From: Amoebidium appalachense
Taxonomy: Eukaryota > Ichthyosporea
DNA length: 64,000 nt
Assembly: GCA_963693365.1 (NCBI GenBank)
Contig: CAVNZM010000012.1
Location: 4,774,001-4,838,000 of the forward strand
Direction of reading: 5' to 3'
In this document: positions 26,244 through 38,877 of the stretch, one piece after another
Layout of the letters: each line of letters starts with the position of its first letter
Numbering within the stretch: the stretch's first letter is position 1
Position numbers and translations under genes: made by a program
The notes under the pieces: model-generated
The model's database searches: none
What the model was told of the DNA's origin: nothing
The model's input: the letters and a program-made list of their open reading frames with translations, nothing else

Positions 26244-29200
26244 TGTAAACAGTTGGACTAGTTAGGATAAGGCAGAGTACTACTGAATCAAAATAAAGAC
26301 AGAGAACGGGTAGAAAGGCACACGCGGCCAGGTTGCTTTTACTATGGGCCGACTCAGTCTGTCTCAGACTTCACTGATGTGATCCCCGTACTGGGACGGC
26401 TTTCTTATATAGCCCCCAGGTTTCGGATCAAGGCCCAGGATTGGTTCATCCGCGGCCAGCGCGGGTGGCAACATGCCATTCGTGATTCTGGTGCGGTCCG
26501 AGCCAGTCAGACCTTTGTCCTATTTATGCAAACCTCTTATTGGTTCACTTCGTTTATGTGGTATGCAGCTGAAGAACCATATATGGTTCAATTCTTAGGT
26601 CAGAGTGAGTCCTATTGGTGCGGACATAATATTTATGTGATATTCATGACAAAGCACGAATCGTGTGCTAGTAGATCACATTCTTTAGTAAACATGTACA
26701 GTTCATGTGTACAGTTGTTTACACTCCCCCCCTTGTCGGGAGCCTGGTGGTGTCGTTAGACAAGCAAACCACCAGGCTGAGAGGCGATAAACAACCTTCA
26801 GCGAGAATTCTTGTGTGTGCCGAGCTGCTGGACAGAACAGAGCAAGGACGGTGGAATAGAGTTGTGCACGTCTATGAGCACTTCTTCATTTGCCAAAACG
26901 TAAATTCATGCAGCATTCTTCTGTGATTTCATTTTCGTGGCGAAGATTGTTGCAGAGTGTGCGTGCGAATAATTCGCTAAGCCTTCGTCTCTGTGCTTGG
27001 CTTTTCTGTAGAAGTAGTATTTTCCTTTTTGGGAATTTTTCCTTTTTAGGATACTCCCGCAGATTCGTTTTCAATTGCGAGTAATTTGGTTGTGTGGATG
27101 AATGATCATACCAAACATTCGATAATGAATATAACTCGAGCCTTAGGTCACTTCGTAGCTCAGGTAGTGGTGGATAGCTTCAAGGCTTAGCCGCTGCTCC
27201 TTATCCCGGTTCTACCTTAAGACTGTAAGGCGAGTCACCATGGCCGGAAAAGCCACTTCTTTCATGAACAAAGAGCACTTCTTTCCTTTCAGCTTTAACC
27301 CTGCATCATCGGAGCTGGGAAAAACAGATTAAAAATGCCCAAGTGTTCTTCGTTGGGCGACATAAAGAAATATATCACCCGTCAGAACCAGTAAAAGCCC
27401 GGTTCATAATTCATAAGAAGAGGGTAGGCAAAGCAAGCCTCCTTCAGAAAACACATGCTTCCATTCGTGAGCAGTTTTCGTATCCCATTTGCCAGCCATT
27501 TTCGTTGAGCAGGGGGATTCCAGGCATAATACATTCTTCTGGAGGCTTGGCCTAAAAAGAAAAGTCGTCGCAGTCGCCCTTTCTTTTGTAACCAACTTCG
27601 TGAGCGCGCTTCGTGTTTTCATATCCTCCAGTGCAGGTCTGGATGGTGCCCCATCCTCTGCTTCATTTGTAGGTGGCCCTACTGTTGGTTCTGTTCGTTG
27701 TGTGGAAAACCAAAACCATTCGTATTCGTGGAACTGCTTTGTGCTGTGCTTTCTTTCGTGTTGGTGTTCATGAAGTTACCCCGTTCACACACCCTACTTC
27801 TTACATACATTAGATGTAAGTAGCTGCCTGGTGAGTGTGTGGTTCGTGTTCGTGGCATTCTTCTGTTCCTTCGTGAGAAGAATATTCGTTTTAGCAGAGG
27901 TGCCCAATAAGGCAGCTTGTGGGGTTGTCTCCCGCATGTGCCCATTGGTGGGGTATGCACGTGCTAAATTGTTACAGTGTCATCATATTGCAAGGGAATA
28001 ACATGGTCACCTCCGTACCAGGGCCTAGTAGGTACACATGATGGTCCGATGTGTTAGTCAACAACACCTTGCATTCGTATTCGTATTTGTCTTCCACGTC
28101 ACTTTCTTCAGTAGTGAAGGAGGGTATTCGTAATTCGAAACTGAAAGGCTTCCAGCCAAAATACTGACACTGTATGATGGGGTTGTGAGGGAGCGGTGCC
28201 CATACCACATTCTTTTGTTCTGGTGGGGGTGTGCCGGCAGCTAGTGCAAGGCTTGACAGTGTAATTCGTATGTTACAGTATTGCCACAGACTGGCAAGTA
28301 CCATTAAATTCGTACCCCACACCTTCGTTTGTCTTTCACATGCACGAACAAAAGTTCTGCATCGACTTTATTAACAACATGCCTTCTGTGCACCAAGAGT
28401 GCAAATTCGTTTGGGCATGGCACCTGGAAGGGCCATACATGAGGCATATGTTCGTAATGTGATTCATGCGCATGTTGTGCATCCTGTGCGCTAAACTATG
28501 GGGCATGCTGTATTCGACAACAGCAAGGGATTTGAAGCATGCATGCAACACTACTTTCATAAGATCTTAGGTCCTACATGCTATAGCAACAGCGACTATC
28601 TTCTTCTTTAAGTGCATTTGTGCTGAAAGTGGCCGTGCATCTGAGTTGCGAGTGTGGACGTGCACGCAGTGGCATGGACACGATGACAGTGTGCAATAGC
28701 GCAATGCACGCAAGAGCAACAGTTTCCTTGTCTTCGTAACATAGCGGGGGCCGTGTGCATTGCAACCTAAGCAGTGTTGTGCATTCGTTCTTTTTCATTT
28801 TCGTGTTTCCAGTTCATTTTGCTTTCGTTTTTCGTTTTTTGTCGTTTGATAACTTCGTTACTTCGTTTTGTTTTCGTGTTGCATTCATTTCGTATTTCCT
28901 CTATGCAATCGTTTGTCGTTAATTCTTTATTTCATTGCGTATTCGTGATGGTTCGTTTTTCGTTGGTTCATTGCTTCGTTAGCAATTCTTTATTCGTTTG
29001 TTCGTGTATTCGTTGTTTCGTTGTGTATTCGTTTTTCTTCACATTTTTGATGTGTCGTAGCAAAAGAAGTTTTACATGCTTTCAATTCTTTCCGTGTAGG
29101 TGTTCTGGCCACTTCAAACTTGTAGGTGTATATATTCTAAGCCGGACAAGGAAAGATGTGCCTATCATCGGGGTAAAAAGGATTGTGATCGGCCATGGGA

Positions 29201-29775
29201 GATTCTTGAGCTGATTGAAAGATGTGAGATTCTTGAACTGATTGAAAGATGTGAGATTCGAAGGATGCGAGATTCTTGAACTGCGCGGTCGCCAATGTAA
29301 ACAGTTGGACTAGTTAGGATAAGGCAGAGTACAACTGAATCAAAATAAAGACAGAGAACGGGTAGAAAGGCACACGCGGCCAGGTTGCTTTTACTATGGG
29401 CCGACTCAGTCTGTCTCAGACTTCACTGATGTGATCCCCGTACTGGGACGGCTTTCTTATATAGCCCCCAGGTTTCGGATCAAGGCCCAGGATTGGTTCA
29501 TCCGCGGCCAGCGCGGGTGGCAACATGCCATTCGTGATTCTGGTGCGGTCCGAGCCAGTCAGACCTTTGTCCTATTTATGCAAACCTCTTATTGGTTCAC
29601 TTCGTTTATGTGGTATGCAGCTGAAGAACCATATATGGTTCAATTCTTAGGTCAGAGTGAGTCCTATTGGTGCGGACATAATATTTATGTGATATTCATG
29701 ACAAAGCACGAATCGTGTGCTAGTAGATCACATTCTTTAGTAAACATGTACAGTTCATGTGTACAGTTGTTTACA
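26244..29775 (-). mobile_element. non-autonomous LTR retrotransposon, 3.5 kb
   Basis: 480-bp LTRs at 26244-26723 and 29296-29775 with ends TGTAAACA and TGTTTACA; I noticed one base difference (T at 26282 region versus A). Target duplication GATGG at 26239-26243 and 29776-29780. The minus strand is sense: a polypurine tract (GGGGGGGAG) lies beside the left LTR (26724-26733), and TGGCGACCGCGCAG (29281-29294) lies one base inside the right LTR. The latter is complementary to a tRNA 3' end finishing CCA. The 2.57-kb interior has no recognisable gag, protease, integrase or reverse transcriptase. The longest leftward frame (27972-28322, 116 codons) is unrecognised. Young but dependent on helper proteins. 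Confidence 0.88.
28780..29040. repeat. TTCGT-dense tract inside the LTR element
   Basis: TTCGT or TCGTT recurs roughly every 8-15 bp over 260 bp (ACGAA on the element's sense strand). Irregular spacing, so not a simple tandem repeat. Function unknown. Confidence 0.6.
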
Positions 29776-31094
29776 GATGGCTTTCGAAAATCCGAAAGCA
29801 CGCTTCCGGAACTCAGTTATATAGAAAAAGGGTCCTATAGAAAAATAAAAAGAGGCGTATAAACATGGCTAAAGCTGTTAGAAAACGTTTCTATGTCATC
29901 ACATAATACTTGGACACAGCTTTTTCCATACTTTTGAGCCTTTTCCGCCCAACCAGCACCTCTTGAAAACATATATATGGCCCACTCGGGTTAGTAGGGT
30001 TAAGTGGATCTTACTAGTGGCCTGGTGCCCTACTAGCATCCCCTAGGATCTTGCCGCGAGTCCGGGTGGTGAATGATGGCCACTGTAGTGGCATGTACAT
30101 ATTTATAAATCAGGGTGCAAGGCAAACCGTTCATTGAGAAACTATAGCAATGTCAGATTCAAGCGCATGCCATTGTACTGAGTGTACTCACACACACACA
30201 TGCATCACACACACACAGGTACACACACGTACACATGCTGCACACACACACATAAACTCACACACACACACACACACATATGTCCGTGCAGAGACTGGTG
30301 TTACACGGCACACAAAGGCACATGTACATACACACACATGAGACACGCCAGAGCTATACCAAAGGCACACACCCACGCACCGTTACACACACTGCAGTGC
30401 ACACACACACACACGTGTACCACAGCGCACACGTACGCGTACGCACACACACGCACACACATTGGCAGTAGACACACACGTACACAAGTATACGACGTAC
30501 ACACGTACACCGCGGGGGGGGGGGGGGGTAAAAATATACCCCCCCCCTCGGGGGGTAAAAATATACCCCCCGTGGCGTGTGGCACGGTTAGGGTCATCCG
30601 TAGGCCCGAAATGCCCCTGGCGTCAAAACAGTAATTTCACAGCCTCCTGCCGCACCCTGTGATTATCATTGAAGGTGCGCGCACTTCTTGTGAAGAGAGG
30701 TGATTGGTTACTCCCACCTTTTCACTTCAGCGAATCAGGAGGGTTTCTCGCACAACCGCGGCGAGGATGGTTCATCCAATCCAAAGGTGAGCAATCACTG
30801 ACTCATGAACATGCATGCGGCAATCATCAACTTCAGAAAAATGTGGGTGCCTTCCAGAAAGTTAAAAGAAAGCCCTATGAAAATATATAGAGAAGATACT
30901 GTATTGTTGGAGAGAAAAGCCATGCTCATGAAAGAAAGGGTTTACAAATGACGCAGACACATATTTCTCGTTGGGGTTTACGCTGTTTACTAGTGTAACA
31001 CTCGTTCACGCCCGCTCGTATCATGTAGAAGGATGACGTCATTCCGCCTACATATTTTTAGGTCGGTAGTCTACTATTGTAGTAATCTGATAGG
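29776..31094. repeat. gene-free region with CA-rich microsatellites and G/C palindromes
   Basis: CA-rich sequence at about 30186-30510. Then 30514-30571 holds two tandem units of G-run, TAAAAATATA, C-run, each able to fold on itself. GGTTTACGCTGTTTACT occurs at about 30976 and again at about 31095. No gene recognised. Confidence 0.7.
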
Positions 31095-31287
31095 GGTTTA
31101 CGCTGTTTACTCGAGGCAAAGAGAACCAGTCTCAGGTATGGGGGGGGGGGTTTTGCTCGGAATATCCCCTCAGCGGTATATCATGATCACGTACATAGAT
31201 GTCGGGTGGTGACTATATATCAGGGTTTACTTTCTCTACGAGACACCATAAAGACTACAAGGAGAAATCAATTAGTTGGGGTTCCCC

Positions 31288-31333
<46 letters not shown>

Positions 31334-31365
31334 GGGCTCCCCTCGGGACACTCGGTATCAGCTGG

Positions 31366-31422
<57 letters not shown>

Positions 31423-31440
31423 TGTGTGTGTGTGCGCGTG
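31095..31440. repeat. dispersed repeat copy 1 with poly-T and (GT)n
   Basis: Reverse complement of 62960-63297 over most of its length, including the CTCGAGGCAAAGAGAA segment, a G-run, the ATAGATGTCGGGTG segment, poly-T (about 31289-31329) flanked by GGGGTTCCCC and GGGGCTCCCC, and a terminal (GT)n. Order of parts is conserved, so this is a repeat family, not chance. Confidence 0.8.
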
Positions 31441-32724
31441 CGCTATAATTTTGTAGTGATGTGTTTCTCAAGCCAATCAATACATCTAATAAACAGGTCG
31501 TAGCTATAAAAGTGACTTCGAGTTTTGTTGATTTTCAAGTTATAGATTAGACAGACTATCTGCCTTATTCATTTCATTGGCTTCATGAATCATGAGCACC
31601 ATCGCAGAAGATATCACGACGCATCAATTTTCCTCTGGTAATTTCGTTTATTATAGTTTTAAGGCCATTATTTTACAGAAAAATGTAATGAATTATATAT
31701 TTTCTGACATATATATACATAAGGGTCCCAAAAATTAACATCAAATAACTTTGGCAGAGCACAGAGACCACCAAATTGGCACCAATTGGTCGAAATCAAT
31801 AAAACACAATTTCAAAATTACAAATTGGATACTTGGGATAACATATCACTTCTCAATGACAATCTTGATCAAGGTGCAATAGTATGCATTTGAACCTCGA
31901 ACAGAAAAAAAGCCTTGCCTCAGAAACCATCACCCAAAACGGCTACACTGATATATTTGGTAATAATGACATAGAGAATAACTACACTTCTATTACACGT
32001 TCAGGTATAAGCATATGACTCGTGCATATGAAGTTATGAATTGGCAGGTTTTAGTAGATACACTGGAGATACTTGGGGTGAAAATATTACACACACATCT
32101 TGGTGGGTGAGTCGATCGTGATTGGGCCCGTTGGGCCCGGCGCGCCCGGGGGCCAGCGGGGCTATACATGTAGGCTGGGCGCTGCCAGCGCTGGCATGCT
32201 CGAAGTTTCTCGCACGCGCAAGTCGGACTCCTTCACTTCGCTCGTTGCACACGTAGGCTAAACTCATCAAGTTCTCAGGTTATCCGAAAACGTATTTTTC
32301 TCCCTTTATGACAACGTTAAAATTCCAGTAGTAGCAGTGGTGACGGTGTATACGCTCATGGTGGCTCTGCGGGTTTAAAGGTATCTGGGCAGTTATACAC
32401 CTCTCCGACCGCAAATGATTACCTTATACTTAGTAAATTAGTCGACATATTTTGTGCTCAGCAATAACTCGTTTCGTTTCAACTCAATAGGGGTTTCAAA
32501 GCTATATTTCATTTTGTTCTTGAATAACTAGTTCCATTCAACTCCTACGGTTTGACGTTTTATCCTTGTGTATGTTGAAGACCAACGCCTACATGTACAT
32601 AACAACTGCCACGAATCCTGAAAGCCCCATTTTCCTCGTGTGCTCTTGAATTGGCATGCAACGTTAGCCTGCCACACTCGAAACCAGTAATTATCAATGA
32701 AAAACACAGAAATGGGTTCTCAAC
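31441..32724. other. gene-free AT-rich region
   Basis: No gene, RNA or clear repeat recognised. Presumably includes the promoter of the following gene near its right end. Confidence 0.5.
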
Positions 32725-34668
32725 ATGAACCCCGCCACACCAATTACCCAAACTAGCAGCCGGCCTGGGAGTCCCCATTTCCCACCGTGCACTTTCAGTA
32801 ATCAAACGGACCCTCAAAACGCACACACGGTCGTACACACCACCCTTGACACAGTCCCACAACCAAACACTCGGGAAAATTCGATCTCAAATCCAGACAG
32901 TGGCCCAGATATTTCGTGTTTTGTCCCGGTGAAAGATGATGCAAACATGGTCGCCGGCAGAACAACCACAACCGGACAGCCGGCGGGCACCTTAGCAAGC
33001 TGTAGCAATCATTTCACAGAGATGTCTGGCATTGGGAGCACAAGCAACGTCCAGTTTGAACGCGCAACACACGCCGACGCCAGCGTTGTCATTCCTACTG
33101 ACGGCGCATCTTTAAATTTCTCCGACGAAAAATTCTCCCTCAAGGGAAAATGGAAGGTCGGGGTTGGCAAGGGGCCATTAACGTCGACCGCAACCGCAAA
33201 TTCAAACAATGATTCCACGGGCAGTAGAACGCGCCTACCGAAGCCACGACAGTCAAGTAGGGGACTTGTACATTTTGCAAGCCAGCCGGCAAATAGCGGG
33301 AGGACCAACGCAAATTTGAGCAAGGAGACAGCAGAATACAAGGCACACAGGTTGAACAACGCGCGGTCGTATTTGAAACAGACCTTCATTGCCCACTTCA
33401 TTCTCGTGCTTGTCGCAGTCGGAATCGAGACGATATTTTTGGAACTATGCATCAAGGTGTCGCCCACCTCGCCCTATGTCGCCTTAAGGTTGCAGGCGGA
33501 CGCCGTCGCGTTGGCACAGGTCGCGTACTATGGTTCTTTAAGCGCGGAGGTGCAAAACTTGACCGAAATTACGCGGGCGAACGCGACGCTGGATCGCGAG
33601 GTTCGGACCTTCCACGCGGTGATTGACAATTTGCGCATGCAGGGAAATCTCTTGTTCCAGTACGAGGTAATATTTACGCTCGCTAGCCTGGCTGCCCTAC
33701 TACTCGTTGCACTCGTGGTCTACTGCTTCCGAACAAACCCGGTAGTGCGATCGCGTGGACGCCTGTATCTCATTCTCATTTTCGTCGTCTCCGTCCTGCT
33801 CGTTGCTAGCACCATTATCATGGCGGGCAGTTATCTAATGCAGTTTGGTCAGTTCCCAAACAATGTCGACTATCGCCTTCCCGAGGTTCTCCAGAGGGAG
33901 ATTGTGTATTCGGCAAACCTTGTTTTTGTCGGGTTTTCGACAGCAATTTTTTTTACGTCGGCCTATTTTTCAACCCTGGCCCTGCGTCAGCGTCTTATTT
34001 CGCATGTTTTCGGAAGTACTGTGCGCAAACTCACGGACAGCCACCTGTTGCTGTGGGCTTTCGGGTGGACATTGGTGTCTTTCACGATGGCCATCCCCTC
34101 GTACATCTATTGGCGGGTGGTGGATTTTCACCACCCGCGCGGCACGCGGTACGGGGTGGCAGGGCTCTTCGCGTTTAGCATCGTCTTTTCCCCGCTTTTG
34201 TATTACTACTTCTACCGTGCGCGTCGCGCGTCCATCAAATTCAACGATTTGTACTCCAACGTCCGGGCGTTTTTCGTCGTCGAGTTTACGTTTCTGATCC
34301 TTCTCATCTACAACATTTTCATCAACCCCAAGCACATCATTTCGGCGTGCGTCGGGTGGTCGTCAATGATTCGTTTTTGCGTGTCTGTGCAGGTCCTAGA
34401 TCAGGTGTTTACGCAGGCGCTTCAGGCGAAATGGGACGTGCCGGTGCGCCCGCAGGCCCTTCAGGGGTTAAGCATGCACACGGTCACGAGATGGGTTAAG
34501 TGGACGTGGAGGTTGGAGGGGGCCCCGGGCGTAGAAACGGCGCAAACGGGGGGGTTGGATAACGGACAGTCGGTGCGGGAGGTAGATAACATCCGTGTGG
34601 AGGCCTTGGATGATGAGATTGCGGTGATGGAAAGTAGTGCTAGGAGGGCGCGGAGCGTGGATGTATAA
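32725..34668 (+). CDS. seven-transmembrane protein of unknown family, intronless
   Basis: 647 residues. The first 200 are Ser/Thr/Asn-rich and look disordered. Seven hydrophobic segments follow at about 221-243, 313-335, 346-372, 396-419, 440-462, 476-496 and 515-534, then a 110-residue charged tail. The loop between segments 1 and 2 is long (about 65 residues) with N-glycosylation sequons (NLT, NAT). Sequences shared with the decayed paralogue at 37-38.5 kb are S-RGRLYL before segment 3, LRQR-I-HVF after segment 4, RGTRY before segment 6 and KFNDxYSNxRA before segment 7. I do not recognise the family. Topology resembles receptors or sensors, but no ligand or G-protein motif could be identified. 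The absence of introns contrasts with the spliced genes nearby. Confidence 0.7.
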   Translation: MNPATPITQTSSRPGSPHFPPCTFSNQTDPQNAHTVVHTTLDTVPQPNTRENSISNPDSGPDISCFVPVKDDANMVAGRTTTTGQPAGTLASCSNHFTEMSGIGSTSNVQFERATHADASVVIPTDGASLNFSDEKFSLKGKWKVGVGKGPLTSTATANSNNDSTGSRTRLPKPRQSSRGLVHFASQPANSGRTNANLSKETAEYKAHRLNNARSYLKQTFIAHFILVLVAVGIETIFLELCIKVSPTSPYVALRLQADAVALAQVAYYGSLSAEVQNLTEITRANATLDREVRTFHAVIDNLRMQGNLLFQYEVIFTLASLAALLLVALVVYCFRTNPVVRSRGRLYLILIFVVSVLLVASTIIMAGSYLMQFGQFPNNVDYRLPEVLQREIVYSANLVFVGFSTAIFFTSAYFSTLALRQRLISHVFGSTVRKLTDSHLLLWAFGWTLVSFTMAIPSYIYWRVVDFHHPRGTRYGVAGLFAFSIVFSPLLYYYFYRARRASIKFNDLYSNVRAFFVVEFTFLILLIYNIFINPKHIISACVGWSSMIRFCVSVQVLDQVFTQALQAKWDVPVRPQALQGLSMHTVTRWVKWTWRLEGAPGVETAQTGGLDNGQSVREVDNIRVEALDDEIAVMESSARRARSVDV

Positions 34669-36770
34669 ATGTGTTTTTAATTCTCCGGTAATTCTAGAGG
34701 TGAAATTTCGAAATTTCTTGGTCTGGAAGGGGGAATGTGTTTGTGGTCCGCCTCGGTGAGTTCTGCCATGGTATGTATGACGATATTTTTGCTTGCTTAG
34801 GTGATCTAGTAGTAGATCATGTAGAGTGCAGGGAGCGTGTTTTGGTGATTTGTAGTATAGATGTATTATACTAGGTGTACTGTACTTACCCTGTAATGGA
34901 TGAAAGAAAGCATGTATGCAGATGTAACATACGAGAGGTTACCGTAGCAGTCTATGGCAATGTTTAGACTTTTTTTTGACTGTATCTGCACTTATCTCAT
35001 GCCTCATATCATGATCAGTATTGACAAGTGTCGGAGAAGATTTTTTCGAGATAGTGTATTGTGAAATGGCGGCAGATGTGCGTGTTGTGGACGACCATGA
35101 ATCCCTTAGAAGGGACTTGCGAGGCCTAGTGGTCCTTTTAACGGATGCCATGTCTGTGTCTGTTCTTTCATTTATTCCGGGTTTTCGAATGTTTTTTGTC
35201 TTTCTTCTCTCAGAGTCGCGGTTACTGCCAATTAATTCAATACCCGCCTAGGATCTCTTTCTCCCCATTTCACCTTTCTTCCTTGATTACCCTTGGTATC
35301 TTCAAACTTCAACTCTACTATAATGCCCACCTTTTTCACTGTATCATGGTGATCGTTTAAAATGTGTTGTCGATTCAGACTTGGGACATGTTTTAACTTT
35401 TTCTTCCTGTCGTGGGCCCAGAAATAGGCCATCGTATACCGCACAGGGTTAAGAAAAAAACCCTCGGTGCTCAGTGTCCGTAAATATTCTTGGTCGAAGA
35501 TTTTGAAGTGGTATATTGGTTTTGAGTGTAAAACCGTTGTGAACGTAATTGCTCTGTGAGCACGGGTGTACGCATTACATAGATTTTGTCTGCATACAGT
35601 GTGTGAGTCAGTGACGCGCCGCGGCGTCACAATACAACAAATTGAATGACACTATGCACAAGTGGCCCACATATGCATGTTGATCAAATGACAACCATTC
35701 CCATCGGCCTCCCCCTCCCCCCGCGCCCCCTGGGCCGCTGCTGCTGGTGTCAAAGCTTTGCCCCACGGCCGAAAATTTCCCCCTGGGGTGCCATATGCAT
35801 GTGACTGACGAACTGCATGCTGGGGCATAAGCCTTCGGCATGCAGACTGCGAGCCGGGTGGGGAGGCCAGCCATGCATGGATGCATAACAAGGGGGAGCA
35901 AGGGGGTGTTGTTTGTTTGGGTGATTTTTCGGTGAACTTGAATCATCTTCTATATGTATGTGTAAGGGTTTCAGGGGGGTTTCTGTGTATGGTGGCTGGT
36001 TCACCATTATCAAAAGGGCAGTTTTTCAGCGACTTTTCATTTGTTGTGGCGATGTGCTATACGACTCTTTGTTCTTCTAATCACTTACATGTTTTTCCTT
36101 GAGAATACAAATGTGTTGTGTTTGGTAGTGTTTGCCTATAATGCACCTGCATCGTTATGCGCCTGCATAACCAGGAGATGGTGACCACAACAACATCTAT
36201 GCATACCTAATTCTAGTCATGGCCGTGATGGTCCTATTTGTCCTCCCATCCTTTTAGTTTAACAGTACCAGCAACACTTCTTCCATATCCAATTGCATTG
36301 CCTATGTTGTCACAGAGTTTGCCTAGTTGGTGTATCCGTTTTACCCCAATGTTAAGCTACCCCTGCACCATTGTTGTCGCCTGCGCCATTTCCACTGCGG
36401 AAGCTGTTGAAGTCAATGTTTTGGGCCCTTCGCATGCGTTTCTTAGGACTCCGAGTGGTGTTGATGTCCAAGTCCCTGTAGAACCGAAGGTGCATGGAGA
36501 TGATGTCGGTCTCAATGTGTAGTGTCCAGGGGGGCACCTGGTTGTTGAGTGTTTTACGCTCCTCCAGGTACTTGACGTTTTCTGTTGTGAATATTTGTGT
36601 CACATGTTTGTTATTTGCCTTAATGTAATGTCCCCCCCCCCCCCCTCCCCCCCCCCCCCCCCCCTATCCTCTTCTCACTGTCTGTCTTCCTGTCTCTCTC
36701 TCCCTCCCCCACTGATCCACCCTCCCTTTTTCTTCAACAAAACCAACCAACCATCCCAGCATCCTGAAAC

Positions 36771-36817
<47 letters not shown>

Positions 36818-37057
36818 GATTTGAACCATGATATCTGCACATTTATGCGAAAATTTTAAAGTCCATCGATGTCCAGATCCGCCTATGTATCCAAACGCGA
36901 GGTTGAACGGTTGGAAAACATAGAACAATGCTACATCGTGGCTTCCGTACCAAATACTTATATAATTTTACATCACTCTCATCAAGCGCAGACACACAAC
37001 AACTACCTTTACTACGCAGGCGAAGACTCTCACGGGAAAAAGTAAGGCGGTGACTCA
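34669..37057. other. gene-free region between the two seven-transmembrane genes
   Basis: Nothing coding recognised. Contains a C-tract at 36632-36664 and poly-A at 36772-36810. Some short frames exist but have no family features. Confidence 0.5.
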
Positions 37058-38500
37058 GTGGAAAAATGCGACCACGGCAAGCAATCCTTAGATGTTGCGA
37101 CGGCCAATGGCATCGTTGTGAGCATACCCACAGCTGGCGCCACCAATACCAACACGACTTGCGAGAACGAGCACGAGTCTTGGGGGCAACCGGCCCAACA
37201 TGAAGGCACCGGCGGCTCTGCGCAGGGTATTATCAGTTTGAGAGGCGAACGGCCGCATAAGCAAACACGTGAGTCTCATCCTTCGCGAAAAGGGGGAACA
37301 GAGAGTCGTTACGGCCGCCGACAACTACCGACTTGGCGAACACAGCGCCAAGCATTACGTGAAGGCGACTTTTGCGGCACATCTGTTCATCATGGTGGTG
37401 GCCATTGGGTCCGAGGTACTGTTCCTTCAGTTGTGTATAACCGTCACCCATACATCGCCGTACGCGACGGTCTTTTTCGCCTCCGACGTTGTGTTTTCTG
37501 CGCGGGAAAACGTCGTTTTGTCATGTCACCAACCCGTTGACCAGGTGCATAGTAATAACAGCCAATTATGTGCCTTGTCGCAACAGCAACTCTCTGCTGC
37601 GGTTGCCAATTTCGTCAGCACGGTAGCGTCCAGTAAACATAAAACACGGCAGTTGTTCCTGTACGAGGTGAGCTTTACGAGCGAGAGTTTGTTTGCGATT
37701 TGGGTGACAGCGGCGCTCGTTTATGCAAACCGCAACCACACGGTGGTGAAGTCGAGGGGTAGGCTGTACCTCGTGCTGCTGTTTTTTTCCCTTGGCACGT
37801 TGTGCGTCGCAAGCACGCTATTCTTTGGCTCGGCGTATTTTTTCGTTTTCAACCAGTTCCCATTGGACAAGGACTACAGCGAACCCGGGGTGCTCGAGTA
37901 CGAGATTGAGCGGACAGCAAACCTAATCTTCTCTGGGTTCACCATCGGGATCTTTACAATGTACGCGTTCTTCACAACTCTGGCGCTGAGACAGCGCATG
38001 ATTGCCCATGTTTTTCATGCGCGCACCACGGATGAATCCATGTCAACGAAACGTCTCATGCTGTGGGCGGCGAAATGGACCATGGTGGGCTCTGTCATGT
38101 CCGAAATATTGTACGTTGTGTGGCGGTTCAAAGACAACAACCACTCTAGGGGCACGCGATACGCGGTAGGGTTGGTTTACACCCCGCTCATATTCTACTA
38201 TATCTTCCACACGCGTGCAGTGTCCGTAAAATTCAACGATTTTTATTCGAATTTTCGCGCCGCTTTCGTTATGGCCTTAGGATATATCATGTTGATAACC
38301 TATGGAAGCCGGAACACGTTGTGTCGGCGTGCATCGGCTGATCTTCGCTCGTTCGATTTGCCGTCGTTGTGCAGATTATGGACCAGTTTTTCACGCAGGC
38401 GCTGCAGGCGTGGTGGGTAATTCCGGCCATGCCCAAGACCTTGAAAGGGTTAAACCTTACCACTATGCGGACTATGCGGTCAAGCGTGACCGCGGACGGG
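37058..38500 (+). pseudogene. decayed paralogue of the seven-transmembrane protein
   Basis: From about 37302 to 38300 the protein aligns with the intact copy through all seven hydrophobic segments and all four conserved loop sequences. The N-terminal part (from ATG 37058) lies in another frame, switching near 37270-37300. Near 38300 the frame shifts again. In the shifted frame, the position matching a Gly-Trp in the intact copy reads GGC-TGA (about 38336-38341), a stop in place of Trp. Homology resumes with QIMDQFFTQALQA and ends near 38470. Two frameshifts plus a nonsense codon indicate a pseudogene; a spliced or recoded gene is less likely. Divergence from the intact copy is considerable, so the duplication is old. 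Confidence 0.65.
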
Positions 38501-38569
38501 AGCCGGCCAACGACGGTGGGAGGTCGTTTGGCCAGCAGGATGGCCTCCCCTTGCCTACAGTGCCGTTTT

Positions 38570-38837
38570 TTGTTTTTTCTCTTTCTATTTTTCTCTCTCC
38601 TCCGAGTCTCTCTCTCCCTTTCCCTCCCTCCCTCCCTCCCTCCATGCCCCCCCCTCTCTCTCTCTCCGTCGCTCTCTCTTTCTCTCTCTCTCTCGCTCTC
38701 TCACACTTTCCTCCCCTCACTCTCTCCCTCTCCCCCCCTCTCTCTCTCCCTCCACCCTCCCTCCCTCCGTCCCTCTCTCTTTCCCTCCCCCACCTCCCTC
38801 CCTTCCCTATCTTTCTCGAGTCTCTCTTTCTCCCCAC

Positions 38838-38877
<40 letters not shown>

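Noticed and set aside
27140-27230. tRNA-like start (TAGCTCAGGTAGTGG)
   Set aside because: I could not form a complete cloverleaf with acceptor and T arms; it lies inside the LTR element.
34690-34730. Sequence reminiscent of an 18S rRNA segment (AATTCTAGAGGTGAAATT)
   Set aside because: Similarity covers fewer than 20 bases and the surrounding sequence does not match rRNA.
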